A DNA stretch of 64,000 nt from Kineococcus rhizosphaerae (GCF_003002055.1 NZ_PVZF01000001.1:1-64000), one strand, 5' to 3'; shown: positions 35,101 through 43,717, counted from the first letter of the stretch. Numbers and translations are program-made. Notes: generated by a model not told the origin, from the sequence alone.

Positions 35101-36388
35101 GGCCCTGCCGCACACCGGGGCCGTCGTCCAGCGCACCGACACCGCCCGCGCCGTCCGGCTGCTGAACCGGTTGCGCGAGGAGGTGCTGCGCCGCCAGGGC
35201 GAGCTCGGGGCGCTGGGGGTCGCCGACATCGGTGAGCAGCGGGCCCGCTCCGGCGAGCCCTGGCCGCACCTCGTCCTGCTGCTCGACCGCTGGGAGGGCT
35301 TCCTCGGCGGCCTGGCCGAGCTCGACGGGCAGGCCCCGCTCGAGCTCGTGCACCTGCTGCTGCGCGAGGGGGCGGGCGTCGGCGTGCACGTCGTCGTGGC
35401 CGGCGACCGGCAGCTGCTCACCGGCCGCACGGGGACGTTCGTGGAGGACAAGCTGCTGCTGAGCCTGAGCGACAAGGCCGACGCCGTCCTCGCCGGGCTC
35501 AGCGCCCGGCAGGTCCCCGACGCGATGGTCCCCGGCCGGGTGCTGCGCACGCGGACCGGCGGTCAGGAGGCGCAGGTCGCCACGCTCGCAGCGGACCCCT
35601 CGGGGCCGGCGCAGGTCGCCGCGCTGACGGCCCTGGGCGAGCGGCTGCGCGCCCGCGACGCCGGCCTGCCGCGGCACCGGCGCCCCTTCCGGCTCGACAC
35701 GCTGCCGGCCCGGCTCGACTACGAGCAGGCGTGGGAGTTGACCGAACGGGGCCCGGACCGCCTCGTCGCGCTCGTCGGCGTCGGTGGCGACGACCTGAGC
35801 GGCCTGGGGCCGGACCTGCTCGCCGGAGCGGGGACCGCGGTCGTGGCCGGGCCCGCGCGCTCGGGGCGCAGCACCGTCCTGCTGACCATGGCCCGCTCCC
35901 TGCTCGACCAGGGCGCTCAGGTGGTGATCGCCGCGCCGCGGCCCTCCCCGCTGCGCGACCTCGCGGGCCGGCCCGGTGTGCGGGCCGTGCTCACCGGCGA
36001 GGACCTGACCGTCGCGCAGCTGGAACCGCTGCTGGGCCCGGAGGCCGGACCGGCCGTGCTCCTCGTCGACGACGCCGAGCTGCTGAGGAACTGCTCCGCC
36101 GACGCCTGGCTGGCCGCCTTCGTCGCCCGCGCCGGCCGCGACGGCAGCGGCGTGGTCCTCGCCGGCGACACCGCCGAGATCGCCTCGGGGTTCTCCAACT
36201 GGCAGGTCCCGTTGCGGCGCAACCGGTGCGGTGTCCTCATCGCGCCGGCCGACACCATGGCCGGCGACCTGCTCGGCGTCCGGCTGCCGCGCAGCGCGCT
36301 CGGCGCCCCCGCCCAGCCGGGCCGGGTCCTGCTGCACACCGGCGACGGCGAGCTGCGCACGGTGGCCGTGCCCCGCTCGGTAGCCTGA
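32063..36388 (+). CDS. EssC/EccC-type FtsK/SpoIIIE triple ATPase
   Basis: 1441 residues. The N terminus has ubiquitin/FHA-like domains (about 1-190), two membrane helices (about 220-265), then three FtsK/SpoIIIE ATPase modules. Module 1 is complete: Walker A GTTGSGKSELLQ near 640 and Walker B LLIVIDEFASLA. Modules 2 and 3 have GAPRSGRSQ and GPARSGRST, with Arg for the P-loop Lys, and altered Walker B (LLLDRW, LLVDDA). This matches the motor of type VII secretion, where the last module binds substrates. GTG at 32063 follows GAGGAG. No EccB, EccD, EccE, EsaA or EssB gene is beside it. Confidence 0.88.
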   Translation: MRLAVTVVDPRAGERRDVVVEADPRTPFTDLAPVLGTAGAPVFHAGAELDPGTPLQDTGLHEGSVLSVHDASGCVPAEPRGLVELRVVGGVGAGAVHRLGVGEHLVGPAGTVVVDGPASVRVAVAPTGAVTVSAVEGGPRLETTALAGPELWVAGDLVDLGAVLLGIERPSAPDAVLDPAAPSADDVVGLDYNRPPRLLPPERTTRFRLPAPPADPVRRPFPVVAALVPLLMSAVMVFTTHNHRYLAIGLLSPVAVVANAIVDRRAGRTTHRELLARYRQRKRAVEADAAQALVTERRARRQVAPDPAELLLTAIGPRARLWERRRRDGDHLVVRIGLADLPSDVVLEDPEELEHRRRVSEVAHRVPVTLGLRDHPVTGVAGPRAREVAARWLVQLAVLQSPRDVSLHVLTTPEAMASWDWVRWVPHARAEAGGAAGVSVGTTTETWARRVAELTAVLEDRRRDLAAAGPGARLDAPDLVVVLDGARRLRALPGVVTLLTDGPALGIHLVCCEEDRRSLPEECTAVVEPDRGATWRVGRQGHAEVTGVVADEPGPTWAPRIARALAPVRDAGGDETGAGLPAASRLLDVLGLEPPTAQAVSARWVLSPASTTAVVGESLDGPFGIDLRADGPHGLIAGTTGSGKSELLQTIVASLAVANRPDAMTFVLVDYKGGAAFKDCVDLPHTVGMVTDLDTHLVGRALTSLGAELRRREHLLAAVGAKDLEDHDDLRRADPSIGALPRLLIVIDEFASLARELPDFVTGLVDVAQRGRSLGIHLLLATQRPTGVVSAEIRANTTLRIALRVTDAAESTDVLDAADAARIPRSVPGRAYVRLGHGSLVPFQSGRVGGRRPGVAADAAVPAPWAAPWPGHDVGRPAPRRPKGPAVADDASQTDLGHLVAAVRGAAAALDVPAPHSPWLPPLPDLLPVADLPDPDAPNAASFGVVDVPEHQRRDALEFDLDRDGHLYVVGAPRSGRSQVLRTLAARLAEKVAAADLHLYGLDCGGGALLALGALPHTGAVVQRTDTARAVRLLNRLREEVLRRQGELGALGVADIGEQRARSGEPWPHLVLLLDRWEGFLGGLAELDGQAPLELVHLLLREGAGVGVHVVVAGDRQLLTGRTGTFVEDKLLLSLSDKADAVLAGLSARQVPDAMVPGRVLRTRTGGQEAQVATLAADPSGPAQVAALTALGERLRARDAGLPRHRRPFRLDTLPARLDYEQAWELTERGPDRLVALVGVGGDDLSGLGPDLLAGAGTAVVAGPARSGRSTVLLTMARSLLDQGAQVVIAAPRPSPLRDLAGRPGVRAVLTGEDLTVAQLEPLLGPEAGPAVLLVDDAELLRNCSADAWLAAFVARAGRDGSGVVLAGDTAEIASGFSNWQVPLRRNRCGVLIAPADTMAGDLLGVRLPRSALGAPAQPGRVLLHTGDGELRTVAVPRSVA
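36381..36386 (+). promoter_or_regulatory. scpA -10 box
   Basis: TAGCCT across the stop codon of the ATPase gene, six bases before the scpA GTG: a leaderless-type promoter that would free scpAB from the upstream secretion genes. Confidence 0.5.
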
Positions 36389-36392
36389 CCCC

Positions 36393-37298
36393 GTGCCGGC
36401 CAGCCCTCCCCAGACGCCCGAGCCCGTGCCCGTGGCGGCCGGCGCCGAGGCGGCCGAGGCGGGGCGGGGCGGTTTCGCGGTCCACCTGGACAACTTCGAG
36501 GGCCCCTTCGACCTGCTGCTCGGGCTGATCACCAAGCACCAGCTCGACGTCACCGAGGTGGCCATCGCCCGCGTCACCGACGACTTCGTCGCCCACCTGC
36601 GGGCCGCCGCGACGAGCGAGGACGACTTCGACCTCGACGAGGCCAGCGAGTTCCTGCTCATCGCCGCGACGCTGCTCGACCTCAAGGCCGCCCGCCTGCT
36701 GCCCGCCGCCGAGGTCGAGGACCCCGAGGACCTCGCGCTGCTCGAGGCCCGCGACCTGCTCTTCGCCCGGCTGCTGCAGTACCGCGCCTACAAGCAGGTC
36801 GCGCAGATGCTCGCCGACCGCTTCGCCGAGGCCTCCCGCCGGGTCCCGCGCGCCGTCGCGATGGAACCCCACTTCGAGAAGCTGCTGCCCGACCTCGTCC
36901 TCACCGTCTCCCCCGAGCAGTTCGCGGCGGTCGCCGCCCGGGCGCTGACCCCGAAACCCGTGCCCGTCGTCGCCCTCGACCACCTGCACGCCAGTTCGGT
37001 CAGCATCCGCGAGGAAGCCGCGACGATGGTCGACCGGTTGCGGCGCAGGGGGACGGCGACCTTCGCCGAACTCGTCGAGGACGCCGGCGACGGCGAGCTG
37101 GGGACGCTGGTGATCGTGGCGCGCTTCCTGGCGGTCCTGGAGCTGTTCCGCGAGCGCCGGGTCCGGCTGGAGCAGAGCGAGGCCCTCGGTGAGCTGACGG
37201 TCCGCTGGGACGCCGACGCGCAGGCCAACCGGGACGGCCGCGCGGGCGCCGTGCCGGCCGGGCTGGACGAGTTCGAAGGATCGGGAGGGGCCTCGTGA
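36393..37298 (+). CDS. scpA: Segregation and condensation protein A
   Basis: 301 residues. The kleisin N-terminal helix bundle FAVHLDNFEGPFDLLLGLITKHQLDV is diagnostic, and the C-terminal winged-helix end (GELGTLVIVARFLAVLELFRERRV) is present. ScpA bridges the SMC heads and works with ScpB in chromosome condensation. A 30-residue Pro/Ala-rich start and a short acidic tail are extra. Stop overlaps scpB. Confidence 0.95.
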   Translation: MPASPPQTPEPVPVAAGAEAAEAGRGGFAVHLDNFEGPFDLLLGLITKHQLDVTEVAIARVTDDFVAHLRAAATSEDDFDLDEASEFLLIAATLLDLKAARLLPAAEVEDPEDLALLEARDLLFARLLQYRAYKQVAQMLADRFAEASRRVPRAVAMEPHFEKLLPDLVLTVSPEQFAAVAARALTPKPVPVVALDHLHASSVSIREEAATMVDRLRRRGTATFAELVEDAGDGELGTLVIVARFLAVLELFRERRVRLEQSEALGELTVRWDADAQANRDGRAGAVPAGLDEFEGSGGAS

Positions 37299-38002
37299 GC
37301 GGGGAACTGCTGGACGTGACCGGGGGAGCGGACGAGGACGCGGGCCGCCGGGTCCGGGGGGCCATCGAGGCCGTCCTCATGGTCGCCGACGAACCGGTCG
37401 GGGTGCAGGCGCTGGCGCGGGCCACCGGTGAGCAGCCCGACGAGGTCGACCTGCTGCTGCGGGAGCTGGCGGGGGAGTACTCCGAGCAGGGCCGCGGGTT
37501 CGAGCTGCGCGAGGTCGGCGGCGGCTGGCGGATGTACTCGCGCGCCGAGCACTCCGACGTGGTGGAGGCGTTCCTGCTCGACGGCCAGACGGCGAAGCTG
37601 ACGCAGGCGGCGCTGGAGACGCTGGCGATCGTGGCCTACCGGCAGCCGGTCAGCCGGGCTCGGGTGTCCGCCGTGCGCGGGGTCAGCGTCGACGGCGTGA
37701 TGCGCACGCTCCTGACCCGCGGACTCGTCAGCGAGGCCGGGGTGGAGGCCTCCTCGGGCGCCACCCTCTACCGCACGACCGGGGAGTTCCTGCAGCGCAT
37801 GGGCCTGGACAGCCTCGAGGACCTGCCGCCGCTGGCGCCGTTCCTGCCCGAGGACCTGTCCCCGGCCGACCTCGACCCGCCGGAGGTCCTGGCCGGGCCG
37901 GTACCGACCACGGCGGACGTGAGCGACAATGGAGGGTCCGAGCCGGTCGACGAACCGGTCCGGCGACCCCCAGGACCCCAGCAGCAGGAGGACGAGTCAT
38001 GA
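37295..38002 (+). CDS. scpB: Segregation and condensation protein B
   Basis: 235 residues. Two winged-helix domains; conserved IEAVLMVADEPV start and TQAALETLAIVAYRQPVSRARVSAVRGVSVDGVMRTLL. Binds ScpA in the SMC condensin. GTG start overlaps scpA, and the last 45 residues form a Pro/Glu-rich tail whose end overlaps rluB (ATGA). Confidence 0.95.
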   Translation: MSGELLDVTGGADEDAGRRVRGAIEAVLMVADEPVGVQALARATGEQPDEVDLLLRELAGEYSEQGRGFELREVGGGWRMYSRAEHSDVVEAFLLDGQTAKLTQAALETLAIVAYRQPVSRARVSAVRGVSVDGVMRTLLTRGLVSEAGVEASSGATLYRTTGEFLQRMGLDSLEDLPPLAPFLPEDLSPADLDPPEVLAGPVPTTADVSDNGGSEPVDEPVRRPPGPQQQEDES

Positions 38003-38994
38003 GCCCGCAGGCACCCCGCGGAGGCGGCGGCCGAGGGCAGGGCCGCCCCCAGCGCCCCACCGGTGGTCAGGGGCGCAAGCCCGGCCAGAGCCCCGGCGGC
38101 GCCCGGCGCGGCAAGGCCCCCGGCGCGAAGGGGGCCGCACCGGCGCAGCGCCCGGCCCCGCGCCGGGGTGCGGCCAAGCGCATGACCGACCAGATCGCGC
38201 CCGCGCCCCAGCCGCCCCGCCGGGGCCCGGGGCAGGTCAAGCCGCGTCCGGGCGTCGACGTCCACGACCCCGAGGGCGTGCGCCTGCAGAAGGTCCTGGC
38301 CCAGGCCGGGGCCGGCTCGCGCCGCGCGTGCGAGGAGATGATCGCCGCCGGGCGCGTCACCGTCGACGGCGAGGTCGTCACCGAGCTCGGCGTGCGCATC
38401 GACCCGACCCGCCAGGTCGTCCACGTCGACGGCATGCGGTTCACCATCGACGACGAGCTCGTCTACATCCTCGTCAACAAGCCCAAGGGCGTCGTCTCGA
38501 CGATGTACGACGAGGAGGGCCGCCTGAACCTCGCCGACATGGTCGGCCCCCGCGAGCAGCGGCTGTTCCACGTCGGCCGCCTCGACCTCGAGACCGAGGG
38601 CCTGATCCTGCTCACCAACGACGGCGCGCTGACCCACCGCCTGCAGCACCCGTCCTTCGGGGTGCAGAAGACCTACCTCGCCGAGGTCCGCGGGCCGGTC
38701 AAGCGCGAGCTCGGCCGCAACCTGCGGGCCGGGATCGAGCTCGAGGACGGGCCCGTCGCCGTCGACTCGTTCAAGCTCGTCGACTCCAAGCCCGGGTACG
38801 CCCTCGTCGAGGTCGTCCTGCACGAGGGCCGCAAGCACGTCGTGCGCCGCCTGCTGGAGGCCGAGGGCTACCCCGTCCTGAAGCTGGTGCGCGTGCAGAT
38901 GGGGCCGATCGTCCTGGGCGACCTGAAGCCGGGCAAGAACCGGCGCCTGACGCGCGGCGAGGTCCAGCAGCTCATGGCGGTCGCGGGCCTGTGA
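37999..38994 (+). CDS. rluB: 23S rRNA pseudouridine synthase, RluB type
   Basis: 331 residues. A basic Gly/Pro/Arg/Gln-rich N-terminal region of about 90 residues is followed by an S4 domain (RLQKVLAQAGAGSRRACEEMI) and the RsuA/RluB catalytic domain with GRLDLETEGLILLTNDGAL (catalytic Asp). It isomerises a uridine in 23S rRNA. ATG start overlaps scpB. Order scpA-scpB-rluB-cmk-der is the standard one. Confidence 0.92.
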   Translation: MSPQAPRGGGGRGQGRPQRPTGGQGRKPGQSPGGARRGKAPGAKGAAPAQRPAPRRGAAKRMTDQIAPAPQPPRRGPGQVKPRPGVDVHDPEGVRLQKVLAQAGAGSRRACEEMIAAGRVTVDGEVVTELGVRIDPTRQVVHVDGMRFTIDDELVYILVNKPKGVVSTMYDEEGRLNLADMVGPREQRLFHVGRLDLETEGLILLTNDGALTHRLQHPSFGVQKTYLAEVRGPVKRELGRNLRAGIELEDGPVAVDSFKLVDSKPGYALVEVVLHEGRKHVVRRLLEAEGYPVLKLVRVQMGPIVLGDLKPGKNRRLTRGEVQQLMAVAGL

Positions 38995-39016
38995 ACGACG
39001 GGACCACCGGGGTGGG

Positions 39017-39022
39017 TACCCT
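39017..39022 (+). promoter_or_regulatory. aroH -10 box
   Basis: TACCCT seven bases before the GTG at 39030, another leaderless-type arrangement. It supports that GTG over the one at 38991. Confidence 0.5.
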
Positions 39023-39029
39023 GCCCCGC

Positions 39030-39392
39030 GTGTCGGTGCGGGCGGTTCGTGGTGCGGTGCAGGTCGACGTCGACGAGCGCGAGGAGGTGCTGTCGCGGAC
39101 GCGGGACCTGGTCTCGGAGGTCATCCGGGCCAACGACCTGAGCCTGGACGACTTCATCAGCGTCATCTTCACCTCCACCGCCGACCTGACCTCCGAGTTC
39201 CCGGCCGTGGCCGCGCGCGAGCTCGGCATGGGCGACGTGCCGCTGATGTGCGCCCGTGAGCTGGAGATCGACGGCTCGATGCCGCGGGTCATCCGGCTGA
39301 TGGCGCACGTCGAGACCACCCGGGCGCGCAGCGACGTCAAGCACGTCTACCTCAACGGGGCGCAGGCCCTGCGCCGCGACATCGCGCAGTGA
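39030..39392 (+). CDS. aroH: Chorismate mutase, AroH type
   Basis: 120 residues. The trimeric AroH family is shown by VSVRAVRGAVQVDVDEREEVL at the start, SVIFTSTADLTSEFPAVAAR and DVPLMCARELEIDGSMPRVIRLMAHV. It converts chorismate to prephenate for Phe/Tyr synthesis. The start at 39030 matches the family N terminus and the -10 box; a GTG at 38991 overlapping the rluB stop would add 13 residues. Directly before tyrA, which uses the product. Confidence 0.92.
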   Translation: MSVRAVRGAVQVDVDEREEVLSRTRDLVSEVIRANDLSLDDFISVIFTSTADLTSEFPAVAARELGMGDVPLMCARELEIDGSMPRVIRLMAHVETTRARSDVKHVYLNGAQALRRDIAQ

Positions 39393-39399
39393 CGACCCG

Positions 39400-40512
39400 G
39401 TGACCCTCGACGCGGCCACGCCGCCGCGCACCCACGGGACCGTCCGCGTCGTGGGGACGGGCCTGCTGGGCACGTCCGCGGCGCTGGCCCTGTCGATGCG
39501 CGGCGTCGACGTCGTGCTCACCGACCCGTCCCCGACGGCGGTCGCGCTCGCCCGCGACCTGGGGGCCGGCCGGTTCGCGGCCGACGGCGACGACCCCGCG
39601 CTCGTGCTGGTGGCCTGCCCGCCCGACGTCGTGGCCGACGTCGTCGCCGGGGAGCTGGAGAGGTTCCCGCGCGCCGTCGTCACCGACGTGGCCAGCGTCA
39701 AGGGCGGCCCCCTGGCCGCCCTGGCGGCCAGGGGCGCCGACCTGTCCCGGTACGTCGGCTCCCACCCCATGGCCGGGCGGGAGCGGTCCGGGGCCGTGGC
39801 CGCCCGCACCGACCTGTTCGCCGGCCGCCCGTGGGTCATCGCCGCGACCTCCGAGTCCGGACCCGCTGCCGTGCAGGCCGTCCGCGACCTCGCCACCGAC
39901 TGCGGCGGGGTCCCCGTGACGATGGCGGCGCAGTCCCACGACGAAGCCGTGGCCCTGGTCTCGCACGCCCCGCAGGTCGCGGCCAGCCTCGTCGCGGCCC
40001 GGTTGCGCGACGCCTCCGAACCGGCCGTCGGCCTGGCCGGGCAGGGCCTGCGCGACGTCACGCGCATCGCCGGCAGCGACCCGGTGCTGTGGGCGCAGAT
40101 CCTCGCCGCCAACGCCGCCCCCGTCGCCGACGTCCTGGAGGCCCTGCGCGGCGACCTCGACGAGGTCATCACCGCCCTGCGGGCGCTCGCGGACGACCCC
40201 GCCGCCCCGGGCGCGCGCGTCCGGCTGGCCCGGGCCATCGCCGACGGGGGGGCCGGCCGCGACCGCATCCCCGGCAAGCACGGCAGCGCCCCCACCCTCT
40301 ACACGACCGTCGTCGTCGTCGTGCCGGACCGGCCCGGGGCGCTGGGGCGGCTGCTCACCGACGTCGGCGACGCCGGGGTGAACCTCGAGGACCTGCGCCT
40401 GGAGCACTCCGAGGGGCAGGCCGTGGCGCTGGCGAGCATCGACGTGCTGCCCGCGGCGGCGGACCCGCTGACCGAGGCCCTGCGCGCCCGCGGCTGGACC
40501 GTCCCGCGCTGA
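39400..40512 (+). CDS. tyrA: Prephenate dehydrogenase with ACT domain
   Basis: 370 residues. NAD-binding loop VVGTGLLGTSAALAL, the SHPMAGRERSG segment with the catalytic His, and a C-terminal ACT domain (VVVVVPDRPGALGRLLTDVGDAGVNLEDLRLE), which usually senses tyrosine. It oxidatively decarboxylates prephenate to 4-hydroxyphenylpyruvate. GTG start seven bases after aroH, so the two steps are made together. Confidence 0.93.
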   Translation: MTLDAATPPRTHGTVRVVGTGLLGTSAALALSMRGVDVVLTDPSPTAVALARDLGAGRFAADGDDPALVLVACPPDVVADVVAGELERFPRAVVTDVASVKGGPLAALAARGADLSRYVGSHPMAGRERSGAVAARTDLFAGRPWVIAATSESGPAAVQAVRDLATDCGGVPVTMAAQSHDEAVALVSHAPQVAASLVAARLRDASEPAVGLAGQGLRDVTRIAGSDPVLWAQILAANAAPVADVLEALRGDLDEVITALRALADDPAAPGARVRLARAIADGGAGRDRIPGKHGSAPTLYTTVVVVVPDRPGALGRLLTDVGDAGVNLEDLRLEHSEGQAVALASIDVLPAAADPLTEALRARGWTVPR

Positions 40513-40546
40513 CCCCGCTGATTCTCCCGCAGGGCCCCGCGTCGAC

Positions 40547-40552
40547 TAACCT
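40547..40552 (+). promoter_or_regulatory. cmk -10 box
   Basis: TAACCT six bases before the GTG at 40559; leaderless-type promoter at the head of cmk-plsC-der. Confidence 0.5.
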
Positions 40553-40558
40553 CGTCCG

Positions 40559-41362
40559 GTGTCCTCCACCCCCGCTGCACGTGGTCCCGTCGCGTCCCCG
40601 ACCGCCGACCAGGAGGTGTCCGTCGTGACCACCGCCCTGGTCGTCGCCGTCGACGGACCCTCCGGCAGCGGCAAGTCCAGCGTCAGCCGCGCCGCCGCCC
40701 GCGCGCTCGGCGTCGCCTTCCTCGACACCGGTGCGATGTACCGGGCGCTGACGTGGGCGGCCCTGCGGGCCGGGGTCGACCTCGCCGACGCCGACGCCGT
40801 CGCCCGCCACGCGCGGACCGTGGCCCTCGTCATGGGCACCGACCCCGCCGCCCCGACGGTCGCGGCGGTCGTCGACGGGGTGGAGACCGACCTCACCGAG
40901 GCCGTCCGCAGCCCCGAGGTCACCGCGAACGTCAGCGCCCTGGCGGCCGTCCCGGCCGTGCGCTCCGACCTCGTGCTGCGCCAGCGCGCGCTCATCGAGT
41001 CCGCCTGCCTGGCCCCCGCGCCGGGGCGCGAACCGGGCGTGGTCGCCGAGGGGCGCGACATCACGACCGTCGTCGCCCCGCGGGCCGACGTGCGGATCCT
41101 GCTGACGGCCGACGAGTCCGTGCGGCTGGCCCGGCGCGCCCACCAGGACCTCGGGGCGGCCGACGCGGCCGCCCTGGAGGCCACCCGGCGGGGGATCGTC
41201 GAGCGCGACCGCGTCGACTCCCGCACGACGTCCTTCACCGCGGCCGCCGACGGCGTCGTGACCGTCGACTCCACCCACCTCGACTTCGACGGGACCGTCG
41301 CGGCGGTGCTCGAGGTCGTCGCGCAGGCCACCGGGACCTCGGCGACGGGGGCCCCGGCGTGA
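40559..41362 (+). CDS. cmk: Cytidylate kinase
   Basis: 267 residues. P-loop VDGPSGSGKSSVSRAAA near residue 32, CMP-binding LDTGAMYRALTWAALRAG and EGRDITTVVAPRADVRI. It phosphorylates CMP and dCMP. The N terminus is about 25 residues longer than usual; a GTG at 40625 would give a standard length, but the -10 box favours 40559. Stop overlaps the acyltransferase gene. Confidence 0.93.
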   Translation: MSSTPAARGPVASPTADQEVSVVTTALVVAVDGPSGSGKSSVSRAAARALGVAFLDTGAMYRALTWAALRAGVDLADADAVARHARTVALVMGTDPAAPTVAAVVDGVETDLTEAVRSPEVTANVSALAAVPAVRSDLVLRQRALIESACLAPAPGREPGVVAEGRDITTVVAPRADVRILLTADESVRLARRAHQDLGAADAAALEATRRGIVERDRVDSRTTSFTAAADGVVTVDSTHLDFDGTVAAVLEVVAQATGTSATGAPA

Positions 41363-42126
41363 GGCTGCGCCCCAACCGGGCCCCGGCGCAGGGGTCGCTG
41401 CCCGGGGCCCCGTTCGCGTGGACGCGCGGGCTGGGCAAGCTCTTCGCCCACGGCGCCTGGAACTCCCGGGTGATCGGCGCCGAGAACGTCCCGGCGACCG
41501 GGCCGGTCCTGTTCGCGGCCAACCACGCCTCGATCATGGACGGACCGCTGCTGTTCGGCGTCACCCCGCGCCCCGCGCACTTCCTCGTCAAAAAGGAGAT
41601 GTTCGAGGGGTCGCTGCCGAACCGCGTCGTGGGCTGGTCGTTGCTGCAGGCCGGTCAGATCCCGATCGACCGCAGCCGGGGCGATCGCGACGCGCTGCAG
41701 TCGATCCTGGCGGTCCTGGCCGCCGGGGGTGCGGCCGGGGTGTTCCCCGAGGGGACCCGGGGCCGTGGGGACGCCGCCAGCGTGCGGTCGGGGATCGCGT
41801 GGATCGCCCTGCAGTCCGGCGCCCCCGTCGTGCCCGTGGCCTGCCTCGGTGCGCACCGGCCCGGCGAACCCCAGCGGGCCGTCCCGCCGCTGCGCCGCAA
41901 GCTCACGTTCTGCTTCGGCGAACCGTTCACGGTCCGCAAGGAACCCGGCGTCCCCGGCCGGGTGGCGCTGGCGAACGCCGTGGAACAGGTCCGCGTGAAG
42001 CTCTCCGGTCACGTGCTGGAGTCCCTGCAGCGCACCGGGATCGAATTGCCCGATGACGAATCCGCCGCCGACGAGCTCGGGCTCGGCGAGATGGCGTCCG
42101 ACGACGTGCCAGGAGGCACCCGGTGA
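41359..42126 (+). CDS. plsC: 1-acyl-sn-glycerol-3-phosphate acyltransferase
   Basis: 255 residues. Acyltransferase motifs NHASIMD (His56, Asp61), the [10 protein letters not shown] segment and FPEGTRGRG. It adds the second acyl chain in phosphatidic acid synthesis at the membrane. GTG start overlaps cmk, stop overlaps der; cmk-plsC-der is a common order. Confidence 0.88.
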   Translation: MRLRPNRAPAQGSLPGAPFAWTRGLGKLFAHGAWNSRVIGAENVPATGPVLFAANHASIMDGPLLFGVTPRPAHFLVKKEMFEGSLPNRVVGWSLLQAGQIPIDRSRGDRDALQSILAVLAAGGAAGVFPEGTRGRGDAASVRSGIAWIALQSGAPVVPVACLGAHRPGEPQRAVPPLRRKLTFCFGEPFTVRKEPGVPGRVALANAVEQVRVKLSGHVLESLQRTGIELPDDESAADELGLGEMASDDVPGGTR

Positions 42127-43637
42127 GTCCCACCGACGAAACCCCAGAACCGACCGAGATCCGCGACGAGATCCCCGAGGGGACGCCCGGCGGGGTCCCC
42201 GACGAGAACGTCGAACAGGCCCTGCGCGTGGGCCTCGACGACTACGACCTGTCCGAGGAGGACGTCGCGCTCCTGGACGCCGACGGCGACCAGGACGAGG
42301 ACGACACCCCGGCCGGGCCGCTGCCTGTGCTGGCCGTCGTCGGGCGCCCCAACGTCGGCAAGTCCACGCTGGTGAACCGCATCATCGGCCGCCGCGAGGC
42401 CGTCGTCGAGGACGTCCCCGGCGTCACCCGCGACCGCGTCGCCTACCCGGCGAACTGGGCCGGGCGCGAGTTCACCCTCGTCGACACCGGCGGGTGGGAG
42501 GCCAAGGCCGAGGGGCTGAACCTCGCCGTCGCCGACCAGGCCGAGCTCGCGATCGAGCTCGCCGACGCCGTGATGTTCGTCGTCGACGGGACCGTGGGGG
42601 CCACCGCGAGCGACGAGCAGGTCGTGCGCCTGCTGCGCCGTTCCGGCCGCCCCGTCGTGCTGATCGCGAACAAGGTCGACGGCCCCAAGCAGGAGGCCGA
42701 CGCCACCGAGCTGTGGTCGCTGGGCCTGGGCGAGCCCTTCCCCGTCTCGGCCCTGCACGGCCGCGGGGTCGGCGACGCCCTCGACGCCGCCGTGAAGGTC
42801 CTGCCGGCCGTCTCGGCCGTCGGCGGCGGCTACACCCAGCAGGGCGGTCCCCGGCGGGTGGCGCTGCTGGGCCGACCCAACGTGGGCAAGAGCTCGATGC
42901 TCAACAAGCTCGCCGGCTCCGAGCGCGTCGTCGTGCACCCCACGGCCGGCACCACCCGCGACCCCGTCGACGAGCTCATCGAGCTCGGGGGCCGCACGTG
43001 GCGCTTCGTGGACACCGCCGGCATCCGCCGCCGCGTGCACCTGACCAAGGGCGCCGACTTCTACGCCTCCCTGCGCACCCAGACGGCGCTGGAGAAGGCC
43101 GAGGTCGCCGTCGTGCTCGTCGACGCCAGCGTCCCCATCGCCGAGCAGGACATCCGCGTCATCTCCACCGTCGTGGAGTCCGGCCGCGCCCTCGTCGTCG
43201 CCTACAACAAGTGGGACCTGACCGACGAGGAGCGTCGGCACTACCTCGAGCGCGAGATCGAGAAGGAGCTCGTCCAGATCCCCTGGGCCACCCGGGTGAA
43301 CGTCTCGGCCCAGACCGGCCGGCACATGGAGAAGCTCGTGCCCGCGATCGACCAGGCGCTGGACTCCTGGGAGACCCGCATCCCCACCGGGCGCCTCAAC
43401 GCCTTCCTGGGGCAGATCGTGGCCGCGCACCCGCACCCGGTGCGCGGCGGCAAGCAGCCGCGCATCCTGTTCGGCACCCAGGCGTCCACCCGGCCGCCGC
43501 GCTTCGTGATCTTCGCCAGCGGGTTCCTCGAGGCCGGCTACCGCCGGTTCATCGAGCGCCGGCTGCGCGAGGAGTTCGGTTTCGTCGGCACGCCGATCGA
43601 GCTGAGCGTCCGGGTGCGGGAGAAGCGCAAGCGATGA
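42123..43637 (+). CDS. der: Ribosome biogenesis GTPase Der (EngA)
   Basis: 504 residues, two tandem GTPase domains: [13 protein letters not shown] with NKVD, and [13 protein letters not shown] with NKWD, then the C-terminal KH-like domain. Needed for 50S subunit assembly. The first 60 residues are an acidic extension typical of actinobacterial Der. GTG start overlaps plsC. Confidence 0.96.
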   Translation: MSPTDETPEPTEIRDEIPEGTPGGVPDENVEQALRVGLDDYDLSEEDVALLDADGDQDEDDTPAGPLPVLAVVGRPNVGKSTLVNRIIGRREAVVEDVPGVTRDRVAYPANWAGREFTLVDTGGWEAKAEGLNLAVADQAELAIELADAVMFVVDGTVGATASDEQVVRLLRRSGRPVVLIANKVDGPKQEADATELWSLGLGEPFPVSALHGRGVGDALDAAVKVLPAVSAVGGGYTQQGGPRRVALLGRPNVGKSSMLNKLAGSERVVVHPTAGTTRDPVDELIELGGRTWRFVDTAGIRRRVHLTKGADFYASLRTQTALEKAEVAVVLVDASVPIAEQDIRVISTVVESGRALVVAYNKWDLTDEERRHYLEREIEKELVQIPWATRVNVSAQTGRHMEKLVPAIDQALDSWETRIPTGRLNAFLGQIVAAHPHPVRGGKQPRILFGTQASTRPPRFVIFASGFLEAGYRRFIERRLREEFGFVGTPIELSVRVREKRKR

Positions 43638-43646
43638 GGTAAGGTT

Positions 43647-43677
43647 CTACCCGGCTCGCAGGAACGGGGCCGGGTAG
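43647..43677 (+). terminator. Hairpin after der
   Basis: CTACCCGGC (43647-43655) pairs with GCCGGGTAG (43669-43677). It begins ten bases after the der stop and probably ends the cmk-plsC-der message before the tRNA gene. Confidence 0.55.
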
Positions 43678-43686
43678 GACCAGTGG

Positions 43687-43717
43687 TTCCAGCAGTACAG
43701 CAGTTCCAGCAGTACAG
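43687..43717 (+). repeat. Tandem duplication upstream of tRNA-Pro
   Basis: TTCCAGCAGTACAG occurs at 43687-43700 and again at 43704-43717, a 17-base period, ending four bases before the tRNA. It is AT-rich for this genome and occupies the place of the tRNA promoter or 5' leader. Confidence 0.8.

Noticed and set aside
31877-36685. 1602-codon open frame on the minus strand opposite the ATPase gene
   Set aside because: Shadow of the clear EssC/EccC-type gene; no motif and a composition typical of reversed GC-rich codons.
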